DNA of 64,000 nt from the NCBI GenBank assembly GCA_013396995.1, contig VWZP01008343.1:316208-380207 (forward strand). The letters are read 5' to 3'. Below are positions 48,101 through 57,300 of the stretch, piece after piece (the stretch's first letter is position 1; every line of letters begins with the position of its first letter). The translations under genes and the position numbers were made by a program. The DNA comes from Dicaeum eximium (Eukaryota; Chordata; Aves; Passeriformes; Dicaeidae). The notes below the pieces were generated by a model. The model saw nothing but the letters and a program-made list of their open reading frames with translations. It had not been told where the DNA came from and made no database searches.

Positions 48101-51100
48101 TGCCCCATTTAAACATGGAACAGTCAGAAAAGTGCCACTTGCACCGTTTTTCATAAAAATGCTGGATACTGTACACAGTGAACTCAGCAACACAAAGGTG
48201 CAGTTCTGGACAATGCTGAGCTACTGTGGGGAGTAAATCCCAGACCAGATTCTGACCTTTGGGGTCACAGACACAGCAGCAAATTGTTTGGACCTTTCAG
48301 TGTAAAAATGTGGGAATTTCTGACCCATGTAATTAGGTAAGCAGGGAAACTTGGGGAAAACTCTTCAGAGCTGAAAAGTTAGTATATCAAAGTATTTAAC
48401 AATAAAACCAAAAACCTCCAGAAGGTGTTTAATCATCAAAAACCACTTTTTAATGCCAGATGAGATGTGTGTAGAAGCAATTCTATTTCTCATTGGCTTG
48501 CAGCAACAGACATAATGCTTTGGTTCACCAGAACGCATTTGACAACAGACTTATGTTTTTAAGTTAAAATGACAAAGAATGAGGGACAAAAAAAAAAAAA
48601 AATTCACTATTACACTGATAGCATCAGAAAAATTGAATCTTGGCCTTTTGTCTAAAGACCACTGTATAAAGTTCAAGGAAAATACTTCCTGGTATTCTCA
48701 TTCAGTAAAACCAAAGCTTCTTCCATGCACAACAATAACACCCTCAATCCTTATGATATGTGTGAACAGATCTTTAATTACAGAAACAGACCTGATAAAC
48801 TCAACTCCTACAATTTAAGCAGGTACCAAAATATACTCTTTCACCAGTGCTTCACACAAAAATACAATTACCAAGAGGCTATAATTATTTGAAAGTCTAA
48901 GTACAAAGGATGTACTCTGTAAATATATCAACCTATAAGCAATAGCATGTTAGCAATGCACAGCTTTTCAAGCAATTTCCTGGAAATCTAGAAAGAAGCA
49001 GCTGGGCTTTCCCTGATTTAAACAGAAATCCGCTCATCCCTAAATGGTGTACTTTAGAACTGTGTGATTACTTAGTCACATATTTAATTAAAAGGGGTTT
49101 TTTGAGACTTAAATCCGAACATACTGGGACAAAGCCCAAGAAATCTAATGCTCTGGCTGGAAAACCAGCTGAGTGGGAGGGAGAAATTCAAAGCTCAGAA
49201 ATATCCCAAGACCCTTTTTTCTGCTTGAGCTATAAATTGTCTCTGAACACTTTGACATCATCTACAAAAAATTTCCATCTAAATGCAGGGTTAAACTTCC
49301 TATGGAAATGGACCGATTTTGACAGAAAACATAAACCGTAAAATAAGGCTCACTGCATGTTTTGGATGTGCAAGAACTCTGCCTTCTTCCAAGTTTAACC
49401 TAAGACAGGAGGCTCTTTCTCTTCAACAGAATCAAATGTAAGACTGATTCAATCAATTCAGTCATGACTGAATCAAATGTAATTTGATTCAATCAAATCA
49501 AATGCTAAAATTAAGACTGTACAGCTGCACTCACCACAAGTCAAGACCTGAGAATTTGATGAGCCGTATTTTCACAGCTCTATTTTACACTGATTTCTTT
49601 CCTAAATGCTGCTGGCCACCACATCTGTTGCAAACCACTGTAGGAATCCATAGAGTAATCACTCTGGAGAACCTGAGGGCACACCTGTGTCTTCAGTACA
49701 AATCCATGTCTTGATAAAACTCTTTTAGCTTCGTCTCCTATTGGTTTTCATAATAACTGGAGCTGTCTCTCTACTGTTACATATAAAATAAATGTAAATG
49801 GTAGTGTGCACAGCTATTCTAAGAACCTTAAAACCTTAATTGTGATTAATGAAATTAATTGTGTAACTTATGATGCCAATTCTGTGGCTTATGAGCATGA
49901 ATCTTATATACCAAATAATTCTCTTAAAGATTTTCTACTTGAGTTCACACCACTGGAAAAAAAAGAGCAAGCTCAACTGAAATATCCATCAAATAGCACC
50001 TGCCACTGTAACAACAGCGGAACCTGCAAAGTTCCAGTGGTTATGCAATGAGAGCAAACCAAAGAGGAGTATTTGGAAAAGAGCAGCAACTGAAGTGAAA
50101 CCCCACTTTATTGAGATGCTACAAGTGCTTCATGGGCTCCAGTCACAATTGAGATCCATGACAATTTTTTAAGTCTGTGATTGTTTTATCAATCTGACAA
50201 ATACAGGCTTGACAGTAAAGTAGTACAGAGGATATTTTATTATTGAATAATTGTGTACAAGTCATGGGAAACAGTAATTTTAATAAAGTAATTGCAGTCA
50301 AAATAGTAGAGCTTTTAAGATTCCTTGTCTTCTGCCAGGAGTTAAGATTAATTCTTGTTTCCAGCTCTACAGCTGGGCCAGCCTCTTAAGGACTACAAAG
50401 TTGGCTAGCTGGCCAGCACCAGCACAACTCCCTTTCTTCCTTTCACTAAAACAAGGAGACAGTCTAAAGTACATCACGTCTGCCTTGTCCAGGTTTGCAG
50501 GGCTGAGGTTTAGCACTGCACACATTTATCCAGGTGTGGCTCCCAAATGGGAGCTTGGTGACACAGACCCAGAGAGGTGTGCCAGTTTTACTAAAAAGCT
50601 CTAACTCTTGGGAAGGATTCTAGACCACATCTCTTTGGAGCCCAACTTTCCCGAGCTGGCTGAGCAAATCAATTTGGCAGCCTGCTACCAGGGAACAGGG
50701 CAGCACCAATACAGATGGGTACTGGGCAACTTCTGGGCAAACTGCTGGAGACCCATCCAGACTTGGAAATCCCATACTACCTCGCAACCAATTTGTGTCT
50801 CCTCAAGAACAGTGATCTTCTTTCAACTTTTACTGGTCATACCACTCAGAAGAAAAGTATACAACATTTTAGGGGGCTGAAGGAAAAGGAAGGAAAAGGA
50901 AGGAAAAGGAAGGAAAAGGAGCAAACGAACATCAAGCTGGTTTTTTGAAACTTACGAGAGGACAAAGTCTCGGCTGCAAACAGCAGAGTGCAAATTGATC
51001 AATGTTAAAAACACTTTCAGATTTCTGAAATTAATTGAAAACATCAGAGTGAACAAGCAGACAAGAAAGAACAAGTAGCGACTCTGAATTAACAATGCCT

Positions 51101-54058
51101 GTTACTTGCCATTCCAAAAGATATGAAAATGATGAAACTCAGAGAGAAAGCACTGAAACTCAGGTATTTATACTCTGCACAACACATTTCTTGAGCCAGG
51201 ACAATCACACAGCCTACACTGCAGTGACCAGGTTACGCATCCCGGGGGGGAACCATGTGTCTGGGAGTATGCAAAAAGGACAGGTCCAGGAAGTTACCTG
51301 CAGAGTAATTCAAGTACTAGAGTCCAGGGCTCTGAAACTTCAACCTGCAGGCTGCTTCTCCTCAAAAGTTACTGTACCATTAATGTTTATACAGGTGGTG
51401 CAAACAGCTGTCCTTACACAGGGAAGCTTAAAAACCCTCAAAAAGTAGCTATCTTGACCTGAGACAGTTTTGCCAAAGTCTACGTGGAGATTGGGCTGGA
51501 GGATTTTGTTCCTACCATGTACTGAAATCAAGGGGGGAGGAGAAACAACTGGTTTAGGTGGTTCTGAACTCAATGAAAAACAATTTTATTGTACAAAGAA
51601 AATCTGGAAGCATTTGCTTTGAATAGCTCTGTTCTAAAATACCTGACTTGAAATCTTGCAGGGATCCAGGGGGTTTGCATCAGGGATGTATCTGTCCAAA
51701 TCAGAAGCCCTCAGGGGTAAAAAAACATTATACATGGGCTCAGCAGTCTTCTTTGATTTGAGTATCTACAACCTCCAAACATTTTACAAGAATTTAACAG
51801 AGCTTTCTGCAAATTTGAGCACTAAAGAGCTGCTACTTGCATTGTTGCCTTGAATACACATTTGTGAATAAGGTTCAAGTTCTTGAGTACACAAGTAAAT
51901 TAATTCATAGATAGATATTGTGGCTGTTCTATAATAGCCACTCAAAAGTACAGAATCTGTTATTGTTTCTGAACATCATTTGAAATACTGTGTACTTCGG
52001 AACAAAAGTAACACTTCTGTAATGGAAAGAAGTAGGAAAAAACAAAAGAAAAAAAAAAGAATTCCATGTATTTTACAACAGACCCTCCTCCACATGGGAA
52101 GCTGTTCCAGAACAGCTAATTCTAATTCAAATATCCCAGTTTTGGTGAGACCTAAAATTGCAGTGCTAAGATTTGCAGAGAAGAAGATCAAAAATGTTTT
52201 ATTGTACTGTGAAGTAGGTCCCAGTGCTATGGCCCCTAATGACTCACACTCCCCAATAATTCACAACAACTCTGTTCATTCATAGTGTACTCATTGTACC
52301 CTAAAAACTCTTCTTAGTTACATCCCTTAACTTTTTTTTTTAAGGTATTTAAAATAAAGGTCTAAAGAAAAGACTATCCCTGACACAGCTTGCTGGCTTT
52401 CTAATAGATCACACAATTTATGTTTATACAAGGGCTCCTACACAGTAGGACCGGATGAGAGTTTCATCCACATGAAACCCGGCAGTTTTCTGAAGGGCTT
52501 TGCTCTTCTAGCGCTCAAGTCAATTGTATTTTTGGAAGCCCTCTGTAAATTCTAATTCACAACCCAAATGTCTCCTTCTTTTTATCATTATATTAGCCCC
52601 CTGTGAACAACATATGAATTACAATATCCAATGGAAAACAGAGCCTGCAGAAGCTGCTCAGCCTGACCTGTATCTGCATGAATCTGCTTTGCCAGACCTC
52701 TTTTCAAAATTGTAAATTACAGAATCACAGAATCATTTAGGTTGGAGAATACCTTTAAGATCACCGAGTCCAACCCTTAGCCCAGCACTGTGAAATCCAC
52801 CACAAAACCAAGTCCCTAAGTGACCCACCTACGTGTCTTTTAACTAACTCCAAAGATGGAGACTCAACCACTTCCAATGCCACAAATACTTTTAACATAC
52901 AAGAATGCACACAAAGACATCAGCGAAAGCAGCCTTCTGCATGTATGGAGCTGCAGTTCTCTAGGTTATCTCCCCTAACTTCAGCTGTCTAAACAGTGAG
53001 GTAGAGTTGTCTCAGTTCTCCCTGTCAATAGATGGAAACTGTCATCATGCACTCTTTGCATCCTAAAGAGACACCTGAGAAGCATACTGAACTCCTTAGG
53101 TGCATGTTTCATCCTTATACAGGGAACCTAAAGTGAACTGCCCGAGTCAGCTTTCAAAAGTTAAATATCTGAAGTCAGGGATATCTCCTGAGAGCAGAGG
53201 TTTGCTGCTGTAGATGCAGAAGAAGGATATGGGCTATGTCAGGAAGAATGTGATAAGAATTAGAAGAGAGGAAAAAAACAGCAACATAAATTGGGTCAGG
53301 AATCTGTTCAGGTATAATTTTAGCAATAACTAAAATTAAGAACACTGCTGTACCTAGTACCAGTCTGCAAGGCAGGCTCATACAGCTCACCATCAAGTAC
53401 TGCCCCACAGACAGACCTCTAGAGAAATTTTTGACCAGGTTAAGTTTTTTTTCAGCAGGGAAGTTCGTATATTTTGGAAAGTAACAGAAACAAGCAAACA
53501 GACATACCATTCTATATGCCATCCCCACCTAATAAAGAGAGCTTGGATCTTTACACATCCCCCTCCCCCAAACGTGGTCAGGTATTAACAGAGATTTCCT
53601 AATTAAAGGCTTCAAGCAGGTAGTGATAACCAGGTAAAACCNGAGAAAGGGTAAGAGAGAGGCTGCAGGGTGAGAGGCCACGGGCCCCATGTCCCACAGC
53701 CCTCCCCGCTCTGAGGGACGCCGAGCGCCCCGCCGGCGGGAGGCGAAGCTGCCCGGCCTGTGCTGGGGCGATAAGAGCGAGACAGCGCAGCACAAACAAA
53801 CAACCTGAAGAGAGCGGCAGGCCGGACGGGAGCAGAGGGACCGGAGCGACAGTGAAACACCTCACTCAGCGGGGCGGGGGTCGCCGGCCACAGCCAGGGC
53901 ACGGCCGCAGCCCCACTGGCCCGGACCTCCCCACGGNCCTCCCCACGGCCTGCGGGGACCCGGCGTGGCCCCCGCACCGCACGCCGCCAGCCCTGCCCGA
54001 CCCCGGCCCGCGGGGCGGGGGGCTGTGCCCGCTCCCTCCCGGCCCTCGGCACTCACAT
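35980..54058 (-). CDS. WBP4: WBP4 (FBP21), WW-domain spliceosomal protein (complete, ten exons, 381 residues)
   Basis: Spliceosome-associated nuclear protein found in pre-activation complexes; its WW domains bind proline-rich splicing factors. Exons (minus): 54058-54057 (coding part), 47773-47701, 46295-46233, 46132-46009, 45209-45030, 44243-44188, 41329-41263, 39281-39142, 38098-37866, 36187-35980; phases agree and total 1146 nt including the stop. A U1-type C2H2 zinc finger has Cys13, Cys16, His30, His36. A coiled/charged segment spans about 47-87, and a lysine-rich stretch 107-124. WW1 has W129 and W151 with the YTYYYN core; WW2 has W170 and W192. An acidic linker follows, then two PYGKW motifs (258-262, 293-297) and a conserved tail with ELPSTE, VIFKEKTVTSLG and GKSRNLRQR. 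Human WBP4 is 376 residues. The start codon is split by intron 1. Confidence 0.97.
36188..37865 (-). other. WBP4: WBP4 intron 9
   Basis: 1.68 kb intron, donor GTAAAT. Contains the GA-rich repeat at 37567-37640; otherwise nothing recognised. Confidence 0.85.
37567..37640. repeat. GA-rich simple repeat
   Basis: Purine-rich low-complexity run dominated by GAGA, with a GAGAGTGGTGGAGAGAGT-like unit present about twice at the right end (about 37603-37640). It lies in WBP4 intron 9 and is T/C-rich in the transcript. Confidence 0.85.
37866..38098 (-). CDS. WBP4: WBP4 exon 9, two PYGKW motifs
   Basis: Begins RKGHNGEESEEGKKSPKAKK and LRPYGKWREVKSEE, continues through a Ser/Thr/Glu-rich spacer to NKTNPYGKWKALKEV and a glutamate run EEQEEEEAG. 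Human WBP4, as I recall it, has a single NPYGEW in this part, so this protein has a second copy 35 residues upstream. 233 nt, phase 0 to 2; donor GTAAAT. Confidence 0.95.
38099..39141 (-). other. WBP4: WBP4 intron 8
   Basis: 1.04 kb AT-rich intron, donor GTAAGT. No repeat or gene recognised. Confidence 0.85.
39142..39281 (-). CDS. WBP4: WBP4 exon 8
   Basis: Completes WW2 with STWEKPDGF (W192, P195), followed by SSSNEKGQRDKPTETASESD and SEDSEGEAESSETNFK, an acidic Ser-rich linker. Acceptor ACAG before 39281; donor GTAAGT. 140 nt. Confidence 0.96.
39282..41262 (-). other. WBP4: WBP4 intron 7
   Basis: 1.98 kb intron splitting WW2. Holds a T/G homopolymer patch near 40645-40675. No mobile element recognised. 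Confidence 0.85.
41263..41329 (-). CDS. WBP4: WBP4 exon 7, first half of WW2
   Basis: Encodes GAEWVEGVTEDGHTYYYNTQ then TG: the first tryptophan and the YYY core of WW2. 67 nt, 22 codons plus one base, donor GTAAGA. The split of the WW domain after the YNTxTG motif is identical in exon 5/6, suggesting the two WW domains arose by exon-pair duplication. Confidence 0.97.
41330..44187 (-). other. WBP4: WBP4 intron 6
   Basis: 2.86 kb intron, donor GTAATC. AT-rich; a purine/pyrimidine dinucleotide patch near 42178-42202. No exon or known repeat recognised. Confidence 0.85.
44188..44243 (-). CDS. WBP4: WBP4 exon 6, second half of WW1
   Basis: Encodes SQWEKPKGFQGNSQNSEK after two bases completing Glu148. 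W151 and P154 are the second tryptophan and the conserved proline of WW1. Human has ASQWEKPEGFQG. 56 nt; acceptor TTTTTAAG, donor GTAATC. Confidence 0.96.
44244..45029 (-). other. WBP4: WBP4 intron 5
   Basis: 786-nt AT-rich intron with an AT run near 44365-44378. Splits WW1. Nothing else recognised. Confidence 0.85.
45030..45209 (-). CDS. WBP4: WBP4 exon 5, lysine-rich stretch and first half of WW1
   Basis: Reads DVGSSATQSKMQSNTMET, then a KGKKEKKEKKEKKEKKKK stretch (residues 107-124), then PQEWVQGLSPEGYTYYYNTK and TGG. The lysine run comes from an A/G-only tract of about 50 bases that is prone to slippage. Human WBP4 has a shorter lysine-rich run here (EKKEKKKRKK). 180 nt; acceptor TCTAAG; donor GTAAAA. 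Confidence 0.96.
45210..46008 (-). other. WBP4: WBP4 intron 4
   Basis: 799-nt intron, donor GTAGTT. No feature recognised. Confidence 0.85.
46009..46132 (-). CDS. WBP4: WBP4 exon 4
   Basis: Encodes IKKKSLEKAKEEENMSKEFA, then AMEEAAMKAYQEDMKRLGIK and P. This is the charged helical segment after the zinc finger, near-identical in kind to human IKQKSLDKAKEEEKASKEFA. 124 nt; acceptor TTTTAG; donor GTAGTT. Confidence 0.97.
46233..46295 (-). CDS. WBP4: WBP4 exon 3, zinc-finger histidines
   Basis: Encodes SIEFHERGKNHKENVAKRIS and E in 63 nt, phase 0 at both ends. His30 and His36 complete the U1-type zinc finger begun in exon 2. It is separated from exon 4 by a 100-nt intron. Two acceptor AGs are adjacent; only the first keeps the frame and the conserved Ser. 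Confidence 0.96.
46296..47700 (-). other. WBP4: WBP4 intron 2
   Basis: 1.4 kb intron, donor GTACGA (non-consensus +4 to +6). Short purine run near 46760-46790. No other feature recognised. Confidence 0.85.
47701..47773 (-). CDS. WBP4: WBP4 exon 2, zinc-finger cysteines
   Basis: First base G completes the split ATG; then ADYWKSQPKKFCDYCKCWIA and DNRP, identical as far as I recall to human WBP4. Cys13 and Cys16 are the zinc ligands. Acceptor CCCCAG before 47773; donor GTACGA after 47701. Confidence 0.97.
49429..49500. repeat. Diverged two-copy 41-bp direct repeat with nested palindromes
   Basis: GAATCAAATGTAA occurs at 49429-49441 and 49470-49482, 41 bases apart, and GATTCAATCAA at 49446-49456 and 49486-49496, 40 bases apart. 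Nested within are a perfect 18-bp palindrome ATTCAGTCATGACTGAAT (49456-49473) and a 9-bp hairpin GAATCAAAT/ATTTGATTC with a 3-base loop (49470-49490). Confidence 0.9.
50881..50920. repeat. Perfect 10-bp minisatellite, four copies
   Basis: Four exact copies of AGGAAAAGGA, purine-only on the plus strand, in WBP4 intron 1. Likely polymorphic in copy number. Confidence 0.97.
52715..52890 (-). mobile_element. CR1 LINE 3' end fragment
   Basis: Plus strand begins ACAGAATCACAGAATCATTT then AGGTTGGAGAATACCTTTAA and GATCACCGAGTCCAACCCTT, the reverse complement of the CR1 3' terminus, then a CTAAGTGACCCACCTACGTG block and GACTCAACCACTTCC. The element is therefore on the minus strand, sense to WBP4, short and truncated at its 5' side. 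Confidence 0.92.
54057..54058 (-). CDS. WBP4: WBP4 exon 1, coding part (AT of the start codon); 5' UTR to the right
   Basis: The minus strand reads GAGCGGCGAT followed by the donor GTGAGTGCC. Joined to exon 2, which starts G-GCC-GAT, this rebuilds ATG-GCC-GAT (Met-Ala-Asp), the known WBP4 N-terminus, with a good context (G at +4). Only the last two bases of exon 1 are coding; the 5' UTR extends upstream into the CpG island and its end cannot be set from sequence. Confidence 0.88.
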
Positions 54059-54199
54059 CGCCGCTCCCCGGGCAGCGCCGCCGCTCCGCTCCGCTGCCCC
54101 GAGCTGCCCTCCACTCGCCGCGCCGCTGGGATGGGATGGGGCGGCGCCGGGAGAGGGAGGAAGCGCGGCGACGGGAGCCGGGAGGGCTCAAGCCGCGTT

Positions 54200-54314
54200 C
54201 TCCTCCCCGCCCTTCTCCACCTCCTGCCCTCGCCCGCTCCTCCTCCCTCGCCCCCGAGGAGGCGAGCGCTCAGCGGGAGCCGCCCGGACTGGGAGAAGGA
54301 GCCGCGGCCGCTCG
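54200..54314 (+). other. ELF1: Probable non-coding exon 1 of ELF1 (start approximate)
   Basis: A GC-rich plus-strand stretch ending in a consensus donor (CCGCTCG|GTGAGTGCC) at 54314/54315, divergent from WBP4. ELF1, an ETS-family transcription factor, is the head-to-head neighbour of WBP4 in human and has non-coding 5' exons. No ELF1 coding sequence (conserved start or ETS domain) was seen in the window. The assignment is by synteny and a splice site only; the left limit is a guess. Confidence 0.4.
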
Positions 54315-57300
54315 GTGAGTGCCGCCCGCCGCCCGAGTCCCGCGCTCGGAGGCGCCGGGAGGCTCAGCTGCCTCCCCTGCGGTGGGGAGAGACACCGTGG
54401 GCCACCGGTTCGATCCCCGCCGCCGGCAGCGCCCCGTGTCGGGCAGTCCCTGCCCCGCGGCACCCGTGGGAGATGAAAGGTGTGGGGAGAAGGGCGGTGA
54501 CAGGCTGCGAAGGGGCTGCGGAGGCAGCGGGCCCCGGCCGGGCGGCGGTGCGCGCCGCGGGGTGGCGGCCGGCAGAGCCCCGTCCCGCCGGACGCCGCTG
54601 CCAACTTTCTGGGAGTTCGGCGGCGCGTGTGTCGGGAGGGCTCCTGTTGCGTACCAGCTTCACTCCTCTCTCTCCCCACTGCCCCGGCGCCGCCGCCCTG
54701 CCCTCCCTGTGTCCCTGCCTGCCTCCTNGCGCCGTCCGGGGGCGGGGGAGGACGGGGACGACACGGTCACACTCGGGCGTCCCCGGCACATTGGCTCCCG
54801 ATTGTGCTTCCCCCACAAATAAAACTCACCCCGAGCTGGTGTTCCACAGCACACCCTCACCCCCCCGACTTCCCCTCCGCCCAGCCCTGTGTGACTGATC
54901 TCCCCACGGTTGTGCGAAAAAAGTCGTGTTAATTCACCGGCTGCAGCTGGCAGCCTGTTTGCTACAGTCACGCACAGGGGTGGAGGAGAAGCCTGCGGAG
55001 TGAGTCATGGCTGTAAGAGGCCCTCCGGTTGTTTATGGCAAAAACAGAGGGGTGGCTCGTTCAACGTGTGGGAAATACGGGAAATAAGAGTTGTCTCGAT
55101 CCATCCTACAAGGACAGGGCAGTGGTACCTGTACCTAGCACCCCCGCCCCAGCTCCCTGTCGAGCTGCCTGCGAAAGGAGATGGGGAGGTTGCCCTTTCC
55201 TCTCACAAGGAGGTCTTGTGGTCAGACTGTCACAGCTAGCTGCAGGAGTTTTGCATTTGTCAGCATTTCCATTATATGTACTTTTTACGTAGTTTGCAGC
55301 ATGGCTATAAATATATGCTCTGGCTTGAAATTTGGTTGACGGCCTCTTCTCCATCTAAGCAACTTTTGATATTATTCTGCTTAGATGCTAAGTGGAAATC
55401 CATGGAAAGTACTGGCTTTTTATGTTTCTTTCAGCTTTAAAGTTTAGCTGCTTACACACATGGGCTCCTTTACAGCTGTTAGTCCAAAAAAATTTCCCCC
55501 TCCCCGAGTTTGTTAAACTGGGGAAGAGTTTAAAGGCTTTGCCTCTGTAGGCATTGGTCATGAATTAGTGCAGCAGAGACTCTGAAGACTCTTACAGGTT
55601 CCCTGCTGCCTCGTGTAAGGGCACACACCTACAGAAGGGACATGGGACACTGTGTATCCGCACAGCTCTACCCCCCGAGTGCCAGGGCAGTTCCAATGCC
55701 TCAGCACCGCGGACAAGAAGCTGGTGTTAAAATCAAGGCAGAATACATTAACTTCCCTCTGTGGGTTTTTTTGCTGCTTCTGAGACAGGGAACAAGCCCA
55801 GTATTTAGGAGCTTTCGTTTTGTATACGTCTGTATACGCACAGGATCTGGATCCCGTGAAACATGCCTGCCACCCAGTGGATGTCGCTGATCTCTATATA
55901 TTCTATACATTTACCGCCTCTCCCCTGTGCCCAGCCCTACCCCGTCGGTAAGTTTGCAAAGCCAAGTGCTCAGGATGCTAGGCTCATCTGTCCCTGGCGG
56001 GCCTGTGCCCGAGGATGGTGTTGGTGCTGTCAGGATGTGCCAGCGTCCTTCCCGGCCAGCTCGGGACCAGACGCGCGTCCCCCAAGGCGTAGCAGCTCTC
56101 TGGCTGGGCAGCAGTGAGAAGAGGTAACGGGAATGAGGCAGACAACTGTACACAGAGGGAGAGGCAGCTTCGTGGCTCAGACAGCTGGAGAATCAGATTT
56201 TGCAGCCTCGGCCTTTGATGTTGATTTCCACATAAACATAAAGGTTTTTGCCCGTGGTCTGTTGGGTTTTCAGGGAGCCTGGCCTGACTCTCTGGGATCT
56301 GCTTCGCAGTTATGCTAAACTTAACCATCTGGAACATAAGTGAGTGTCTGTTTGCTCTCTGTGTACAGAAGATGTTTTGCAGGTCTAAGCGTGTTAGAAA
56401 TACAAGCCTTGAGTGTCAGAATTGCTCACTCAGTGTCCATAGTTTTTTGCTTTAATCTATCTTAGTTTCCCGTATTAAAAATATGTGGGTAACAGTATGC
56501 TTTATCTTACAGATTACTGTAGTGATGAGAAGCATATAAGAACCTGAGAAAAAAGAAATAATTTCCTCTGTGATTTGAAAGCGTGTGATGATGCTCTAGA
56601 GAACAAGTGCAAAAAGAGGAGTTTGTGTGTTAATTATAGCAAAGCTTCAGTGGGAAAAAATGTGACCAGGTCATTTGCAAATACTGATTGATCTATTAGA
56701 GATTGATGAATATGAGCACTAGGAGACATTTTTAGTTACCATAGACCACTTAGTTCTAGTAATTTCTAAATGCTGCTTTGCTTATCGTGCTTTTAATAAT
56801 GCATTTTGTAAGTACTTTCCTAGATTTTCTTTGCCTTAGGAAAAGTGCCAAAAAGCAGATAGGCAGCCTAGGGTAGCATATTTGTGTCACTGTCCTTCGC
56901 CAGCTGGATTTGTAAGGTACCACGTGGGACTGTGCTGTCAGAGCCCCCTGTTGAGGGTAACCTGTGGTGGTAGGTCGTGGCTGTGCTCTGTGTTGCTGTA
57001 CTTGCTCAGAATCACTTGCGTTGTCTGATCACAGCTCCATGAGGAGCTAAGAAGAATGTGAATGTGGCCTAGCAAACACCTACTGAAAATGCACCCAGTG
57101 CAATTTGGTTTTGGACATTTGACCAAATGCAGGTGGACTTTTCATGGGGGCGGCAAAAGGGGGACCTCCAATATATGGGCTCCACCCCTCATTCAGATCT
57201 GTCATCAGGAAATGGAAGAACATTACAGCCTTTCCAGTTTGCCAGATGCGTATTGCCATTGGGAGACAGCATTTTCCCTGGTTTTGTTCTGAAAACAGCT

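Larger units (their letters stand above)
47774..54056 (-). other. WBP4: WBP4 intron 1
   Basis: 6.3 kb intron. It holds an inverted/direct repeat cluster (49429-49500), a perfect 10-bp minisatellite (50881-50920), a CR1 tail (about 52715-52890) and, at its 5' end, CpG-island sequence with two ambiguous bases. No other exon recognised. Confidence 0.85.
53680..54830. promoter_or_regulatory. CpG island, probable divergent promoter of WBP4 (minus) and ELF1 (plus)
   Basis: About 1.1 kb of high GC and CpG density. It contains the WBP4 exon 1 donor (read on minus at 54056) and, 258 bases away, a plus-strand GTGAGT donor at 54315. In human, WBP4 and ELF1 start head-to-head within a short distance, so a bidirectional promoter fits. 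Long GC-driven frames in all six phases are not genes. Single Ns at 53642 (just outside), 53937 and 54728 show poor sequence quality. Confidence 0.75.

Noticed and set aside
53852..54898. 348-codon plus-strand frame
   Set aside because: GC-island artefact, containing ambiguous bases and crossing both the WBP4 exon 1 region and a strong donor; Pro/Arg-rich with no known domain.
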